Origin: Candidatus Bipolaricaulota bacterium
Lineage (GTDB): Bacteria > Bipolaricaulota > Bipolaricaulia > UBA7950 > UBA9294
DNA: 25,844 bases
Assembly: GCA_030612485.1 (NCBI GenBank)
Contig: JAUWNS010000009.1
Span: 1 to 25,844 of the forward strand
Reading direction: 5' to 3'
This document shows, in pieces, positions 1-7,571 of the stretch. The first letter of the stretch is position 1. Each line of letters opens with the position of its first letter. The translations under genes and the position numbers were made by a program. The notes beneath the pieces were generated by a model that worked only from the letters and a program-made list of their open reading frames with translations, was not told the DNA's origin and ran no database searches.

Positions 1-1433
1 AGGCCTCGTCTGATCAACGGAAATTCCACCTCGAAGAACGCTCGTACCCGCGATGCTCCGAGGGAGCGGGCCGCCTCGATGAGCCCCATATCGAGCCCTT
101 CCAGGACCGGACGGAGCGACCTGACGACGAACGGGTACGTCAAAATACCGTGTGCGAGGGCGATCGCGAGAAGGGTCCCTCCCAGGTGAAGCGGGGAGCC
201 GGAGAGCCCTCGTAGGACGGCGAACCCGATAGCCACGGAAGAGACAGCGAGTGGTGCCATCAGAATAGCCTCGATGATCCTCCGCCCGGGGAGGCGACTG
301 CGCACGGCGAACCAAGCAACGGCGGTCCCTAGAGGAAGGGCAATCAGTGTGGAGATCCCCGCGATTAAGAGGCTGTTTAGCACCGTGCGCAACGGGGAAG
401 ATCCGAGGAACGGGCTGTAGGAGAGAGAGAGGAGTTCGCAATAGTTCGAGAACGTCCAACCCCCGCCGCCGCGAAAGGAATCGGCCAAGATGGAGACGAT
501 CGGGCCGAGGAAGAAGATCGCTGCGAGGAACGAATAGAGAAGGAGCAACCACTTTCCGATTGTGATCCGTCCGCGAAAGAGCGGCTGCGTAAGTCCTTCC
601 CTCTCTCCTCTCGTCGTGGATGCGAAGCGCCCCTCCGTGCGCAGGTAGAGGTAGGTGAACCCGAGTGAAAGAAAGGTCTCCACCAGGATCAACGCCGAAC
701 CGAGCCGGTAGTCGAGGAGGGTGCGGGTGAGGGTGTAGATCTCCACCTCGATCGTGGCGTAACGGGCCCCGCCGAGGGAGAGGACGATCGGGAAGGAGAG
801 GAAGGTGAAGACGAAGACCAAAGCCGCGCTGGAGAGCAAGGCCGGGGCGAGGCGCGGGAGGGTGATTCCTAAGAACCGCCGCAGTCGCCTGGCCCCAAGT
901 GAGATCGCCGCTTCGTCGATCGCGGGATCGAGCCCCTCCCATGCGGCGTTCACCATCCGCGTAACGATGGGGGCGTTGTAGAACGCGTGTGCCAGGACGA
1001 TCCCCTGCAGGGAGTAGAGGAGGCGAATAGGCGGCTCTGTCAGATGGAAGAGATCCATCAAGAACTGGTTCAGGTGGCCGCTGTTCCCGAAGAAGAGGAT
1101 GAAACCCAGCGCCACCGTGATCGCGGGGAGGACGAACGGGACGGCGGTGAGCGAGCGGATCGCCTCCTTGCCAGGGAACCTGTATCGCGTGAGGATATAC
1201 GCACCCGGAAGACCGATCGCCAGGCTGGCAAGCGTGCTCAAGGCGGCCTGTTCGATCGTAAAACCGATGAGGCGTAGGTAGTAGGAATCTGAGAGGATCT
1301 CTTGCAGCGGGGCCAGGGTTAGCCGCCCTCCCTCGCTTAGCCCAGTTCCTAGGATGAGCCCGAGCGGGTAGTAGAAGACGAGGGCGAGAAAACCTGCTGG
1401 TATGGCAAGGAGAACGAACCAGCCCCTTCTCAC
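1..1433 (-). CDS. thiP: ThiP/FbpB-like ABC transporter permease (3' end outside window)
   Basis: Two-domain inner-membrane permease of the thiamine/iron (ThiP/FbpB) type. I read 477 codons without a stop, so the C-terminus lies beyond the left edge. The translation is a run of hydrophobic segments holding two copies of the cytoplasmic EAA-type loop that contacts the ATPase: one reads DEAAISLGARRLRRF and the second reads IEAARSLGASRVRAFFEVEF. Two such loops in one chain are typical of ThiP. The start is a GTG whose last two bases form part of the stop of the binding-protein gene (GTGA overlap), so translation is probably coupled. It belongs to the riboswitch-controlled thiL operon, which argues for thiamine or a precursor as substrate rather than iron. 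The partner ATPase (ThiQ) is not in the window. Confidence 0.88.
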   Translation of the reverse strand, partial: MRRGWFVLLAIPAGFLALVFYYPLGLILGTGLSEGGRLTLAPLQEILSDSYYLRLIGFTIEQAALSTLASLAIGLPGAYILTRYRFPGKEAIRSLTAVPFVLPAITVALGFILFFGNSGHLNQFLMDLFHLTEPPIRLLYSLQGIVLAHAFYNAPIVTRMVNAAWEGLDPAIDEAAISLGARRLRRFLGITLPRLAPALLSSAALVFVFTFLSFPIVLSLGGARYATIEVEIYTLTRTLLDYRLGSALILVETFLSLGFTYLYLRTEGRFASTTRGEREGLTQPLFRGRITIGKWLLLLYSFLAAIFFLGPIVSILADSFRGGGGWTFSNYCELLSLSYSPFLGSSPLRTVLNSLLIAGISTLIALPLGTAVAWFAVRSRLPGRRIIEAILMAPLAVSSVAIGFAVLRGLSGSPLHLGGTLLAIALAHGILTYPFVVRSLRPVLEGLDMGLIEAARSLGASRVRAFFEVEFPLIRRG

Positions 1434-2458
1434 CGTTCCGTGATCACCCGTGCCCAGTCGTGGAGCCAGTTATCCATACGTGCACCGACGATCTCCAGCG
1501 GGAGCATCAGCGGGTCGGACGGGATGACGGCGTGCTCCTGGTACTCCTCTGGGAGCTCGGCCATCTCGTTCGCCGGGAACATGATCTCGGTCCTTGGAAG
1601 GAGCTCCTGAATCTCCTTGGAGAGGAGGAGGTCTATGAATCCCTTGGCGAGTTCCGGATGGTCGGTCTCCCTGACGATCCCCACCCCGTAGACCGTGCGG
1701 TACCCCTCCCCCCCTGGGGCGAACGCGCGGTAGCGCAGCGAGTCCTCGTACATCGCCCCGGAGGCGGTGTCGGTGGAGAAGCTGACCACGATCGGAGCCT
1801 CGCCGTGCGTGAGCAGTGTCCATGCCTCGCTCCACCCCTGGGTGATCGTAAGGAGGGTCGGATCGAGCGAGCGCCAGAAGTCGAGGTATCCCTCCTCGCC
1901 GAAGCGGGCGATCGTCCACAGGAGGAACGAGAATCCGGTAGAGGAGGTGCGCGGGTCCTCACAGACGAGCATCCCCTTGTAACGCGGGTCGGCGAGCTCC
2001 TCCAGTCTTTCCGGCAGATCCTCCTCGCTTAGGACCTGCGAGTCGTAGGTGAGGGTGATGTACCCGTACTCATACGGGATAAGCCCCGCGGTTTGGGCGA
2101 GCAGGAGGTCTTGCGGGACAAACGCGATGTTCGGGATATCCTCTACCGTAACCAGTAGGAAGAGGTCGTAGGTAGCGACCCGTGGGACGTCGTTCACCTC
2201 GGCCATAAACAAGTCGGCATCGGTACCGCCGGCCTCCCTCTCCGCGAGGAGGCGGGAGAGGGTCGCCTTGCCACCTCCGGCGGTGACGAACTCCAGGTTA
2301 CAGTCGTAGCGCGCCTCGAACACCTCTTTAAGCTCCCCTGCCGGGCCCCATGACACGAAACTGTCGTAGGTGTAGACGACGAGCGTCTCTTTTGATATTC
2401 CAATGATTCCGATCGCCAACATGGCGATCACCAACAGCACCAGTCTTCCCTTCTTCAT
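1430..2458 (-). CDS. thiB: ThiB-like thiamine ABC transporter substrate-binding protein
   Basis: Periplasmic or surface-exposed binding protein (342 aa) that would deliver thiamine, or a thiamine derivative, to the permease encoded just downstream. An N-terminal basic-hydrophobic signal segment (MKKGRLVLLVIAMLAIGIIG) is followed by VVYTYDSFVSWGP, the N-terminal signature of the ThiB/TbpA family. There is no lipobox cysteine. An ATG three codons upstream (2467) touches the Shine-Dalgarno AAGGAG (2473-2468); the ATG at 2458 has a 9-base spacing and is the better start. The gene follows thiL after 17 bases and overlaps the permease by 4 bases. Iron-type binding proteins are the main alternative, but the TPP riboswitch and thiL favour thiamine. 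Confidence 0.87.
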   Translation of the reverse strand: MKKGRLVLLVIAMLAIGIIGISKETLVVYTYDSFVSWGPAGELKEVFEARYDCNLEFVTAGGGKATLSRLLAEREAGGTDADLFMAEVNDVPRVATYDLFLLVTVEDIPNIAFVPQDLLLAQTAGLIPYEYGYITLTYDSQVLSEEDLPERLEELADPRYKGMLVCEDPRTSSTGFSFLLWTIARFGEEGYLDFWRSLDPTLLTITQGWSEAWTLLTHGEAPIVVSFSTDTASGAMYEDSLRYRAFAPGGEGYRTVYGVGIVRETDHPELAKGFIDLLLSKEIQELLPRTEIMFPANEMAELPEEYQEHAVIPSDPLMLPLEIVGARMDNWLHDWARVITER

Positions 2459-2475
2459 AGTTACCATCTCCTTAT

Positions 2476-3378
2476 CTAGTGTTCGTAGCCTCTATCGGGG
2501 AGCTCGCAACCATCGAGGAGGACCACGCCGTCGGTGACCCGGCCGATCACTGTGTAGTGCACTGCAGTATCGATCGCTGGAGTCGCGCTTTCAGGGAGGG
2601 TGAACAGTAGCTCGTAGTCCTCCCCACCGAAGAGAATCGCCTCTCTGAGGATCGCCTCAGTGTGGCTCGCCTCGGACCGTGATGCTGATGGAATCGCCTG
2701 TGCGAGGTCGGGGATCACAGGAAGGAGTGCCTCCTCGATCGAGCATCCGACCCTGCTCTCGCGAGCGAGGAGGTGAAGCGAGTGTGCGAGTCCGTCCGAG
2801 ATATCGATCATGCTTGTTGCGTGCGCGGCGAGCTTAAGCCCCCAGTCGACCCGTGGGAGGAAGCAGAAGAGGTCGTTCGCCCGTGCGATCTCTCCGGCGG
2901 CAAACAGGGATAGCGCGGCCTGCGTTCGTCCGAGCACCCCGGTGACGCAGACGAAGTCGCCTCTCTGTGCACCGTCGCGATGGACCGGCCTCTTTGCCTC
3001 ACCGATCCCGGTACTCACCAGGGTCAGTTCGTCCTGCCGATCGATATCCCCTCCGACGAGGCGGGTCCCCGCAGAGTCGCAGCAGGCCTGCGCCCCAGCG
3101 AGTATTCCGCGAACGAGGTCTTCTTCAAGGTCGGGATCTGCTACCGCGAGGAGGAGGCCGAGCGGTCGCGCGCCCATCGCAGCGAGATCGGAGAGGGAGA
3201 CCGCGACGCTTCGCCACCCGATCGTCCGCGAGGTCGCCCGCTGCGGGAAGTCGCTCGTGCGGTGGAGCATATCGGTGGTGAGAATCAGGTGGGTATCGCG
3301 AAACAACAACGAGGCAGCGTCGTCTCCAGCCTCGGCGACCTGCGCACGGATGATCTTGAGAACCTCTTGCTCCCGCAT
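2476..3378 (-). CDS. thiL: Thiamine-monophosphate kinase
   Basis: ThiL phosphorylates thiamine monophosphate with ATP to give thiamine pyrophosphate, the last step of TPP synthesis, in the cytoplasm. Family motifs are present in order (numbered from the ATG at 3378, 300 aa): GDDAA at 18-22, TTDML at 34-38, SDLAAMGA at 63-70, VGGD near 108-111, ISDGLAH at 193-199 and GGEDYELL at 251-258. These include the aspartates that bind Mg-ATP. The reading frame stays open upstream to a TTG at 3459, but that codon lies inside the TPP aptamer (the conserved GAACCTGAT strand), so the upstream start is rejected. The ATG at 3378 has GGAG only 3 bases away, which is short. It is the first gene after the riboswitch and heads the transport genes. 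Confidence 0.93.
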   Translation of the reverse strand: MREQEVLKIIRAQVAEAGDDAASLLFRDTHLILTTDMLHRTSDFPQRATSRTIGWRSVAVSLSDLAAMGARPLGLLLAVADPDLEEDLVRGILAGAQACCDSAGTRLVGGDIDRQDELTLVSTGIGEAKRPVHRDGAQRGDFVCVTGVLGRTQAALSLFAAGEIARANDLFCFLPRVDWGLKLAAHATSMIDISDGLAHSLHLLARESRVGCSIEEALLPVIPDLAQAIPSASRSEASHTEAILREAILFGGEDYELLFTLPESATPAIDTAVHYTVIGRVTDGVVLLDGCELPDRGYEH

Positions 3379-3418
3379 GATCTCCGACCCGTAACCAGCC
3401 TGGGTTGCGCGGGATATC

Positions 3419-3525
<107 letters not shown>

Positions 3526-3530
3526 GAAAG

Positions 3531-3559
3531 ACTATACGTCAGCGCTTCGCCACAGTCAA
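3531..3559 (-). promoter_or_regulatory. Promoter of the TPP riboswitch-thiL-thiB-thiP operon
   Basis: Minus strand TTGACT (3559-3554), a 17-base spacer, and TATAGT (3536-3531). Both boxes are close to the sigma-70 consensus. Transcription would start near 3524, exactly at the 5' side of the aptamer P1 helix, which supports the call. Confidence 0.8.
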
Positions 3560-3624
3560 GAGCGAAGAATTGAGAGATTTAGCGATTGAGTAATTTATCG
3601 ATTCAATCACTCAATCTCCCGCTC
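3560..3624. repeat. Nested imperfect inverted repeat between the M42 peptidase and the thiamine promoter
   Basis: Outer arms GAGCGAAGAATTGAG (3560-3574) and CTCAATCTCCCGCTC (3610-3624) are complementary apart from about four positions. Inside them GATTGAG (3584-3590) can pair with CTCAATC (3610-3616). The 9-mer CACTCAATC occurs twice (3608-3616 and 3624-3632). The element directly abuts the -35 box of the thi promoter and follows the M42 peptidase stop, so it could be a terminator-like or regulatory structure. It has no U-run, so its role is uncertain. Confidence 0.5.
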
Positions 3625-3649
3625 ACTCAATCATTCGATCGTTCGATTA

Positions 3650-4717
3650 TCACGACGGGATGAAGTCCGTCTTGTCGTCGATCTTCGCCACTGTATGGGC
3701 GATCAGCTTGGCGATGTTCTCCAAATCATCGAGGTGGACAAGCTCGCACGGAGAGTGCATATAGCGATTAGGAATGGAGATCAGCCCGGTGGCCACGCCG
3801 GCACGGGTGAGTTGGATTGCGTTGGCGTCCGTACCCGTTCCGCGGGGGGCTCCCTCAATCTGATAAGGGATCTTCTCCTTCTTCGCCGTGTTGACGATGA
3901 GCTCGAACAGCTTGGGATTGATGTTCGGCCCGCGGGCGATGATCGGGCCCTTACCCATTGAGATATCCCCGACTTTCTTCTTCGCGTCTCCCATCCCCGG
4001 AGTATCGGTGGCGAAGCCTACATCGACGGCGATCCCCACTTGCGGATCGATCCCGAATGCGCTCGTGCGCGCACCGCGCAGGCCAACCTCCTCCTGCACC
4101 GTGCCCACCGCGTAGATTGCCGCCTCGGGGTTCATCTTCGCTGCCAAACGCGCCGCTTCGAGTACGACAAACGCCCCCACACGGTCGTCGAACGCACGAG
4201 CAACAACGATGTCGTTCAGCAGAGGGGCAAAGCCATAGTCAAGAACCGCTGGGTCCCCAATGGAAATGTGCTTTTCGGCGTCTTTCTTGTCCTTGGCGCC
4301 GATATCTATCCACAGGCCCTCGAATTTGACCACCTTCTTCCGCTCTTCATCCTCCAGAAGGTGGATCGGCTTGCGCCCGATGACACCGAGAACAATTCCC
4401 TTCACCCCACGGATCCTCACGCGTTGCCCGGGAAGGACCTGCAGATCCCAGCCGCCGATCGGCGCAAACGACAGGTAACCCTTGTCGTCGATGTAGGTGA
4501 TCATCAGTCCGATCTCGTCCATGTGCCCGGCGAGCATTATGCGTGGACTCCCGCCCTCGTTGACCACGGCGTAAGAATTGCCATGTACGTCGGTCCAGGT
4601 ACGATCAGCGAACTTGTCCGCTTCCTTCCGCCAGGTGCGGGACATCTCCTCCTCGAAGCCGGACGGACTGATCGCCTCGACACAGTCGCGCAGAAACTCA
4701 ACTCTATCTTTCTCCAT
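3650..4717 (-). CDS. M42 family metallo-aminopeptidase
   Basis: Cytoplasmic dinuclear-metal aminopeptidase of the M42 (tetrahedral TET aminopeptidase / FrvX) family, 355 aa, the usual length. The metal and catalytic residues are readable: H65 and D67 in AGHMDEIG, D177/D178 in AFDDRVG, E209/E210 in VQEEVG, D232 in VDVG and H321 in YMHSP. It would trim N-terminal residues from short peptides. The ATG has a strong GAGGAG just upstream. It lies 68 bases after the KDG kinase gene and is the last gene before the thiamine operon, so it may be the tail of the catabolic transcript or a separate housekeeping gene. Exact amino-acid preference cannot be read from the sequence. Confidence 0.92.
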   Translation of the reverse strand: MEKDRVEFLRDCVEAISPSGFEEEMSRTWRKEADKFADRTWTDVHGNSYAVVNEGGSPRIMLAGHMDEIGLMITYIDDKGYLSFAPIGGWDLQVLPGQRVRIRGVKGIVLGVIGRKPIHLLEDEERKKVVKFEGLWIDIGAKDKKDAEKHISIGDPAVLDYGFAPLLNDIVVARAFDDRVGAFVVLEAARLAAKMNPEAAIYAVGTVQEEVGLRGARTSAFGIDPQVGIAVDVGFATDTPGMGDAKKKVGDISMGKGPIIARGPNINPKLFELIVNTAKKEKIPYQIEGAPRGTGTDANAIQLTRAGVATGLISIPNRYMHSPCELVHLDDLENIAKLIAHTVAKIDDKTDFIPS

Positions 4718-4785
4718 TACTCCTCCTCTTGTAGTGACGATAGTCTACCAAGTGCCGGGAAAAGTGTCGAATGAGAGTGAGCTTG

Positions 4786-5778
4786 TCAGCGTACGATGCG
4801 CAGATTTCCTCCATCGAGGATACGCTCGACTTCCTCACGCGTGGCCCAGCACAAATCACCGGGGTTCGTCTGCTTGAGCGCGGAGGCCGCAACACCGTAG
4901 CGTACAGCGGCTTGCGGACCGTCCTGCAGGTAACCGAATAGGAAGCCGCCGGAGAAGGAGTCACCTGCCCCTACGCGATCAACGATCTCAATGTTGAAGG
5001 TTGGGCCGCGGTAGATCTTCCCATCCGCGTAGGCAATCGCCGTCCACTTGTTCCGCCATACCGATGGAGTCTCGCGCAGCGTGATTGCCACTGTCTCAAG
5101 TTGGAATCGCGTTGCAAGCTCAGCGGCCACCTCTTCGTAGGACGATCCAGTTATCCCAAATACCCGCTCCGTGTCCTCTTCGGTAGTTATGAGGATGTCC
5201 GTGTAACTCATCAGCTCTGTCATTACCTCTCGTGCCTTCTCCTGTGACCACAGGCGGGCGCGATAGTTGAGGTCAATCGATACCTTGAGGCCAACCTTCT
5301 TCGCTGTCTCAACGGCTTCCCTTGTTGCTCCTGCCGCGTTCGGTGAAAGGGCAGGGGTGATTCCGGATGTATGGAAGATCTTCCCTCCTTGGAAGACGTC
5401 GTTCCAGTCGATTTCTCCAGGGTAGATACGGGCGATCGCGGAGTCCCTGCGATCGTAGAGTACAGAGTTAGCCCGCGGGGAAGCGCCAAATTCGACGAAG
5501 TAGATCCCTATCCGATCTTCATCGGTCCACAAAACATGAGAGGTCTCCACACCGTGTTCACGCGCCTTGTTCTCAACCATTCGGCCCAGCGGATTATCGG
5601 GGAGGCGTGTCACGTAAGCCGTCCTAATCCCCAGCCGCTGTGCAGCAACGGCTGTGTTAAGCTCCGAGCCACCTACGTTCACATCGAACGTGGTTGCCTG
5701 TTCTAGTCTGCGGTATTCCGGCGGCGAAAGGCGAATCATTGTTTCACCAAATGTTACAAGATCATAATTTGTTCCCAC
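4786..5778 (-). CDS. kdgK: 2-keto-3-deoxygluconate kinase (PfkB family)
   Basis: Ribokinase/PfkB-family sugar kinase, 330 aa, most like KdgK, which phosphorylates 2-keto-3-deoxygluconate (KDG) to KDPG in the cytoplasm. The N-terminal VTFGETMIRLSPP and the NVGGSELNTAVAAQRLG substrate-lid region (around residues 34-50) are typical of KDG kinases. The C-terminal DRVGAGDSFSGGF carries the catalytic base D273 and the anion hole. Start is a GTG at 5778 with AAGGAG five bases upstream. It follows the class V aminotransferase by 23 bases and a KDPG aldolase two genes upstream, which matches a KDG to KDPG to pyruvate plus glyceraldehyde-3-phosphate route. Other PfkB substrates (fructose, 5-keto-gluconate) are less likely given that neighbour. 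Confidence 0.88.
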   Translation of the reverse strand: MGTNYDLVTFGETMIRLSPPEYRRLEQATTFDVNVGGSELNTAVAAQRLGIRTAYVTRLPDNPLGRMVENKAREHGVETSHVLWTDEDRIGIYFVEFGASPRANSVLYDRRDSAIARIYPGEIDWNDVFQGGKIFHTSGITPALSPNAAGATREAVETAKKVGLKVSIDLNYRARLWSQEKAREVMTELMSYTDILITTEEDTERVFGITGSSYEEVAAELATRFQLETVAITLRETPSVWRNKWTAIAYADGKIYRGPTFNIEIVDRVGAGDSFSGGFLFGYLQDGPQAAVRYGVAASALKQTNPGDLCWATREEVERILDGGNLRIVR

Positions 5779-5801
5779 GTTTACTCCTTCGGTTGGTATC
5801 G

Positions 5802-6884
5802 TTATAGCTCGGCCTTTAGCGCGGAGATGACCGTTTCCACCGCCTCGTCAGTCGCCCCAGGGCCCATGTGTCCAATCCGAAACACCTTTCCCTTGGTGGA
5901 GCCGAGGCTTCCAGCAAGGAGTAGCCCGTGCCGGGCGCGCAGGTGCAAAAGTAGCTCATCTATATGTCCCTCCGGCCCAAGTACGGCGGTCACCCCATGA
6001 GAGGCAATTTCATCGGGTACATACGGTTCGAGGAGAATATCCCGTAGTTCCCGGCGCAGTCTTTCCGTTACTGAACGATGACGCACAAACCGGCGTTCGA
6101 GTCCCTCAGCCAGGATCCGTTCAAGTCCTACCCGCAGGGCACGTGCGTTGTTCACGGCGTGAGTGACAGGGTGCGGATGCCAGACCTTCCAACGCTCCGC
6201 ATATTCTCTCCACACCGTGAGGTTCAGGTACCAGCCGGGAGAGCGCACCTGCTCTATTCGTTTCCACCCTTTCGCACCTACGGCAACTATCCCTAGTCCG
6301 GGGGGGAATTCGAGCCCCTTCTGCGAAGCGGAGACACAGATAGCTATTCCCCACTTGTCCATGGCAAGCGGCTCAATCGCCAACGAGGAGACGGCATCGA
6401 CCATGAATAAGGTATCATACTGTTTGCACAACTCACCGATTTCCTTAATCGGGTTAAGTATTCCTGTTGATGTCTCACAGTGAACCGCGGCCACCAAGTT
6501 GAACGCCCCTTGCTTTAGCTCCTCCTCAATGAGCGCCAGCTCTACCGGTCTTCCCAAAGGGAACTTCACCGTCCGGACGTTCGGCGTATAGGTGCGCGCG
6601 ATCTCCTCCAGGCGTTCACCGAAGAAGCCGTTCTGCACGATTAACACCGTCCCATCTGGAAAAAGCGTTGATCCAAGAGCAGCATCGAGCCCGGCACTCC
6701 CCGATCCGGGGAAGAGAATGATCTCTCCACGTGTGCCGAAGATCTGGCGCAGGAGCCCTAAGGTCTCGTTGTAGAAGGCTGTCCACTTACCTCCGTAATG
6801 TGCTGCCAGCGGCCGACTCATCTCCTCTAGCACTTCGGGGGAGACCTCGACCGGGCCAGGGATCATCAGGCGAAGCTCTTTCAT
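5802..6884 (-). CDS. Class V aminotransferase (alanine-/serine-glyoxylate type)
   Basis: Fold-type I PLP aminotransferase of class V, 360 aa, in the alanine-glyoxylate / serine-pyruvate / ureidoglycine-glyoxylate group. Visible: the substrate-facing N-terminus LMIPGPVEVSPEVL, the PLP-contacting GSGSAGLDAA, the PLP-N1 aspartate in MVDAVSSL (residue 163) and the Schiff-base lysine in SASQKGLEFPPG (residue 189). It would move an amino group between a small amino acid (alanine, serine or similar) and a 2-oxo acid such as glyoxylate or pyruvate. The ATG at 6884 overlaps the stop of the KDPG aldolase by one base (TGATG), so translation is coupled; a GTG one codon upstream is also possible. In this cluster it may salvage the released amino group or act on the substrate directly. 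The substrate is unknown. Confidence 0.88.
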   Translation of the reverse strand: MKELRLMIPGPVEVSPEVLEEMSRPLAAHYGGKWTAFYNETLGLLRQIFGTRGEIILFPGSGSAGLDAALGSTLFPDGTVLIVQNGFFGERLEEIARTYTPNVRTVKFPLGRPVELALIEEELKQGAFNLVAAVHCETSTGILNPIKEIGELCKQYDTLFMVDAVSSLAIEPLAMDKWGIAICVSASQKGLEFPPGLGIVAVGAKGWKRIEQVRSPGWYLNLTVWREYAERWKVWHPHPVTHAVNNARALRVGLERILAEGLERRFVRHRSVTERLRRELRDILLEPYVPDEIASHGVTAVLGPEGHIDELLLHLRARHGLLLAGSLGSTKGKVFRIGHMGPGATDEAVETVISALKAEL

Positions 6885-7549
6885 CACTCGTCCTCTCCCC
6901 TGACGAGGCGCGCGCGCGCCTCATTCACCGCATTGAGAAGCTCACGCGCTCGTGCGGTGAGAACTTCATAGCGTCCCTCAGCGACCGCTTGCTTGTCCAC
7001 CAACCAGCCACCAGCACAGACTATCGCCGCCCCAGCACGGATGAATTCCCCTGCGTTGTCAGCTGTAACACCGCCTGTCGGCACGAGCGGGATCTGCGGT
7101 AAAGGTCCGTGCACCGCCTTGAGATATCCAGGACCGAGGGTCCCGGCCGGGAAGACCTTCACCATATCCGCCCCTGCTTCCCACGCAGTGAGGATCTCTG
7201 TCGGCGTCATCGCACCAGCAATTACAACCACGCCGTAACGGTGTGCCATCTCGATCACATCGAGTTCCACCGTCGGAGTGACAAGGAACTCTGCGCCCGC
7301 GAGGATCGCTTGCCGGGCCGTAGTTGCGTCAAGAACAGTTCCGGCTCCCATGAGGACCCCGGGCGTCTTTGAGACCGCTTCCTCGATTGCTCTCAGTGCT
7401 CCGGGCGTAGTCATTGTGATCTCGACGCAGTTGAGCCCGCCGGCCTGCAGAGCCTCGGCAATCTGCAATAGCTTCTTTGCCTCTTGCACACGGATAATCC
7501 CGAGTGCACCGTATTCTCTTAACTGATCAATCGTCAGTGATTTGTCCAT
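6884..7549 (-). CDS. eda: 2-keto-3-deoxy-6-phosphogluconate aldolase (KDPG/KHG family)
   Basis: Class I aldolase of the KDPG/KHG family, 221 aa, splitting KDPG into pyruvate and glyceraldehyde-3-phosphate in the cytoplasm. The TIM-barrel signature residues are present: R20 in GIIR, E43 in VEITMTTPG (general acid/base), GAGTVLD at 68-74, VTPT at 90-93 and the Schiff-base lysine K131 in DMVKVFPAG. The usual SPG motif is VTPT here, a known variation in the wider family. The ATG is preceded by AAGGAG. It is coupled to the aminotransferase by a one-base overlap and precedes kdgK by one gene. DgaF, the glucosaminate-pathway aldolase, belongs to a different aldolase group, so this gene would replace it functionally if the glucosaminate hypothesis holds. 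Confidence 0.9.
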   Translation of the reverse strand: MDKSLTIDQLREYGALGIIRVQEAKKLLQIAEALQAGGLNCVEITMTTPGALRAIEEAVSKTPGVLMGAGTVLDATTARQAILAGAEFLVTPTVELDVIEMAHRYGVVVIAGAMTPTEILTAWEAGADMVKVFPAGTLGPGYLKAVHGPLPQIPLVPTGGVTADNAGEFIRAGAAIVCAGGWLVDKQAVAEGRYEVLTARARELLNAVNEARARLVRGEDE

Positions 7550-7571
7550 AGCTTTCTCCTTGACAGCGTAG

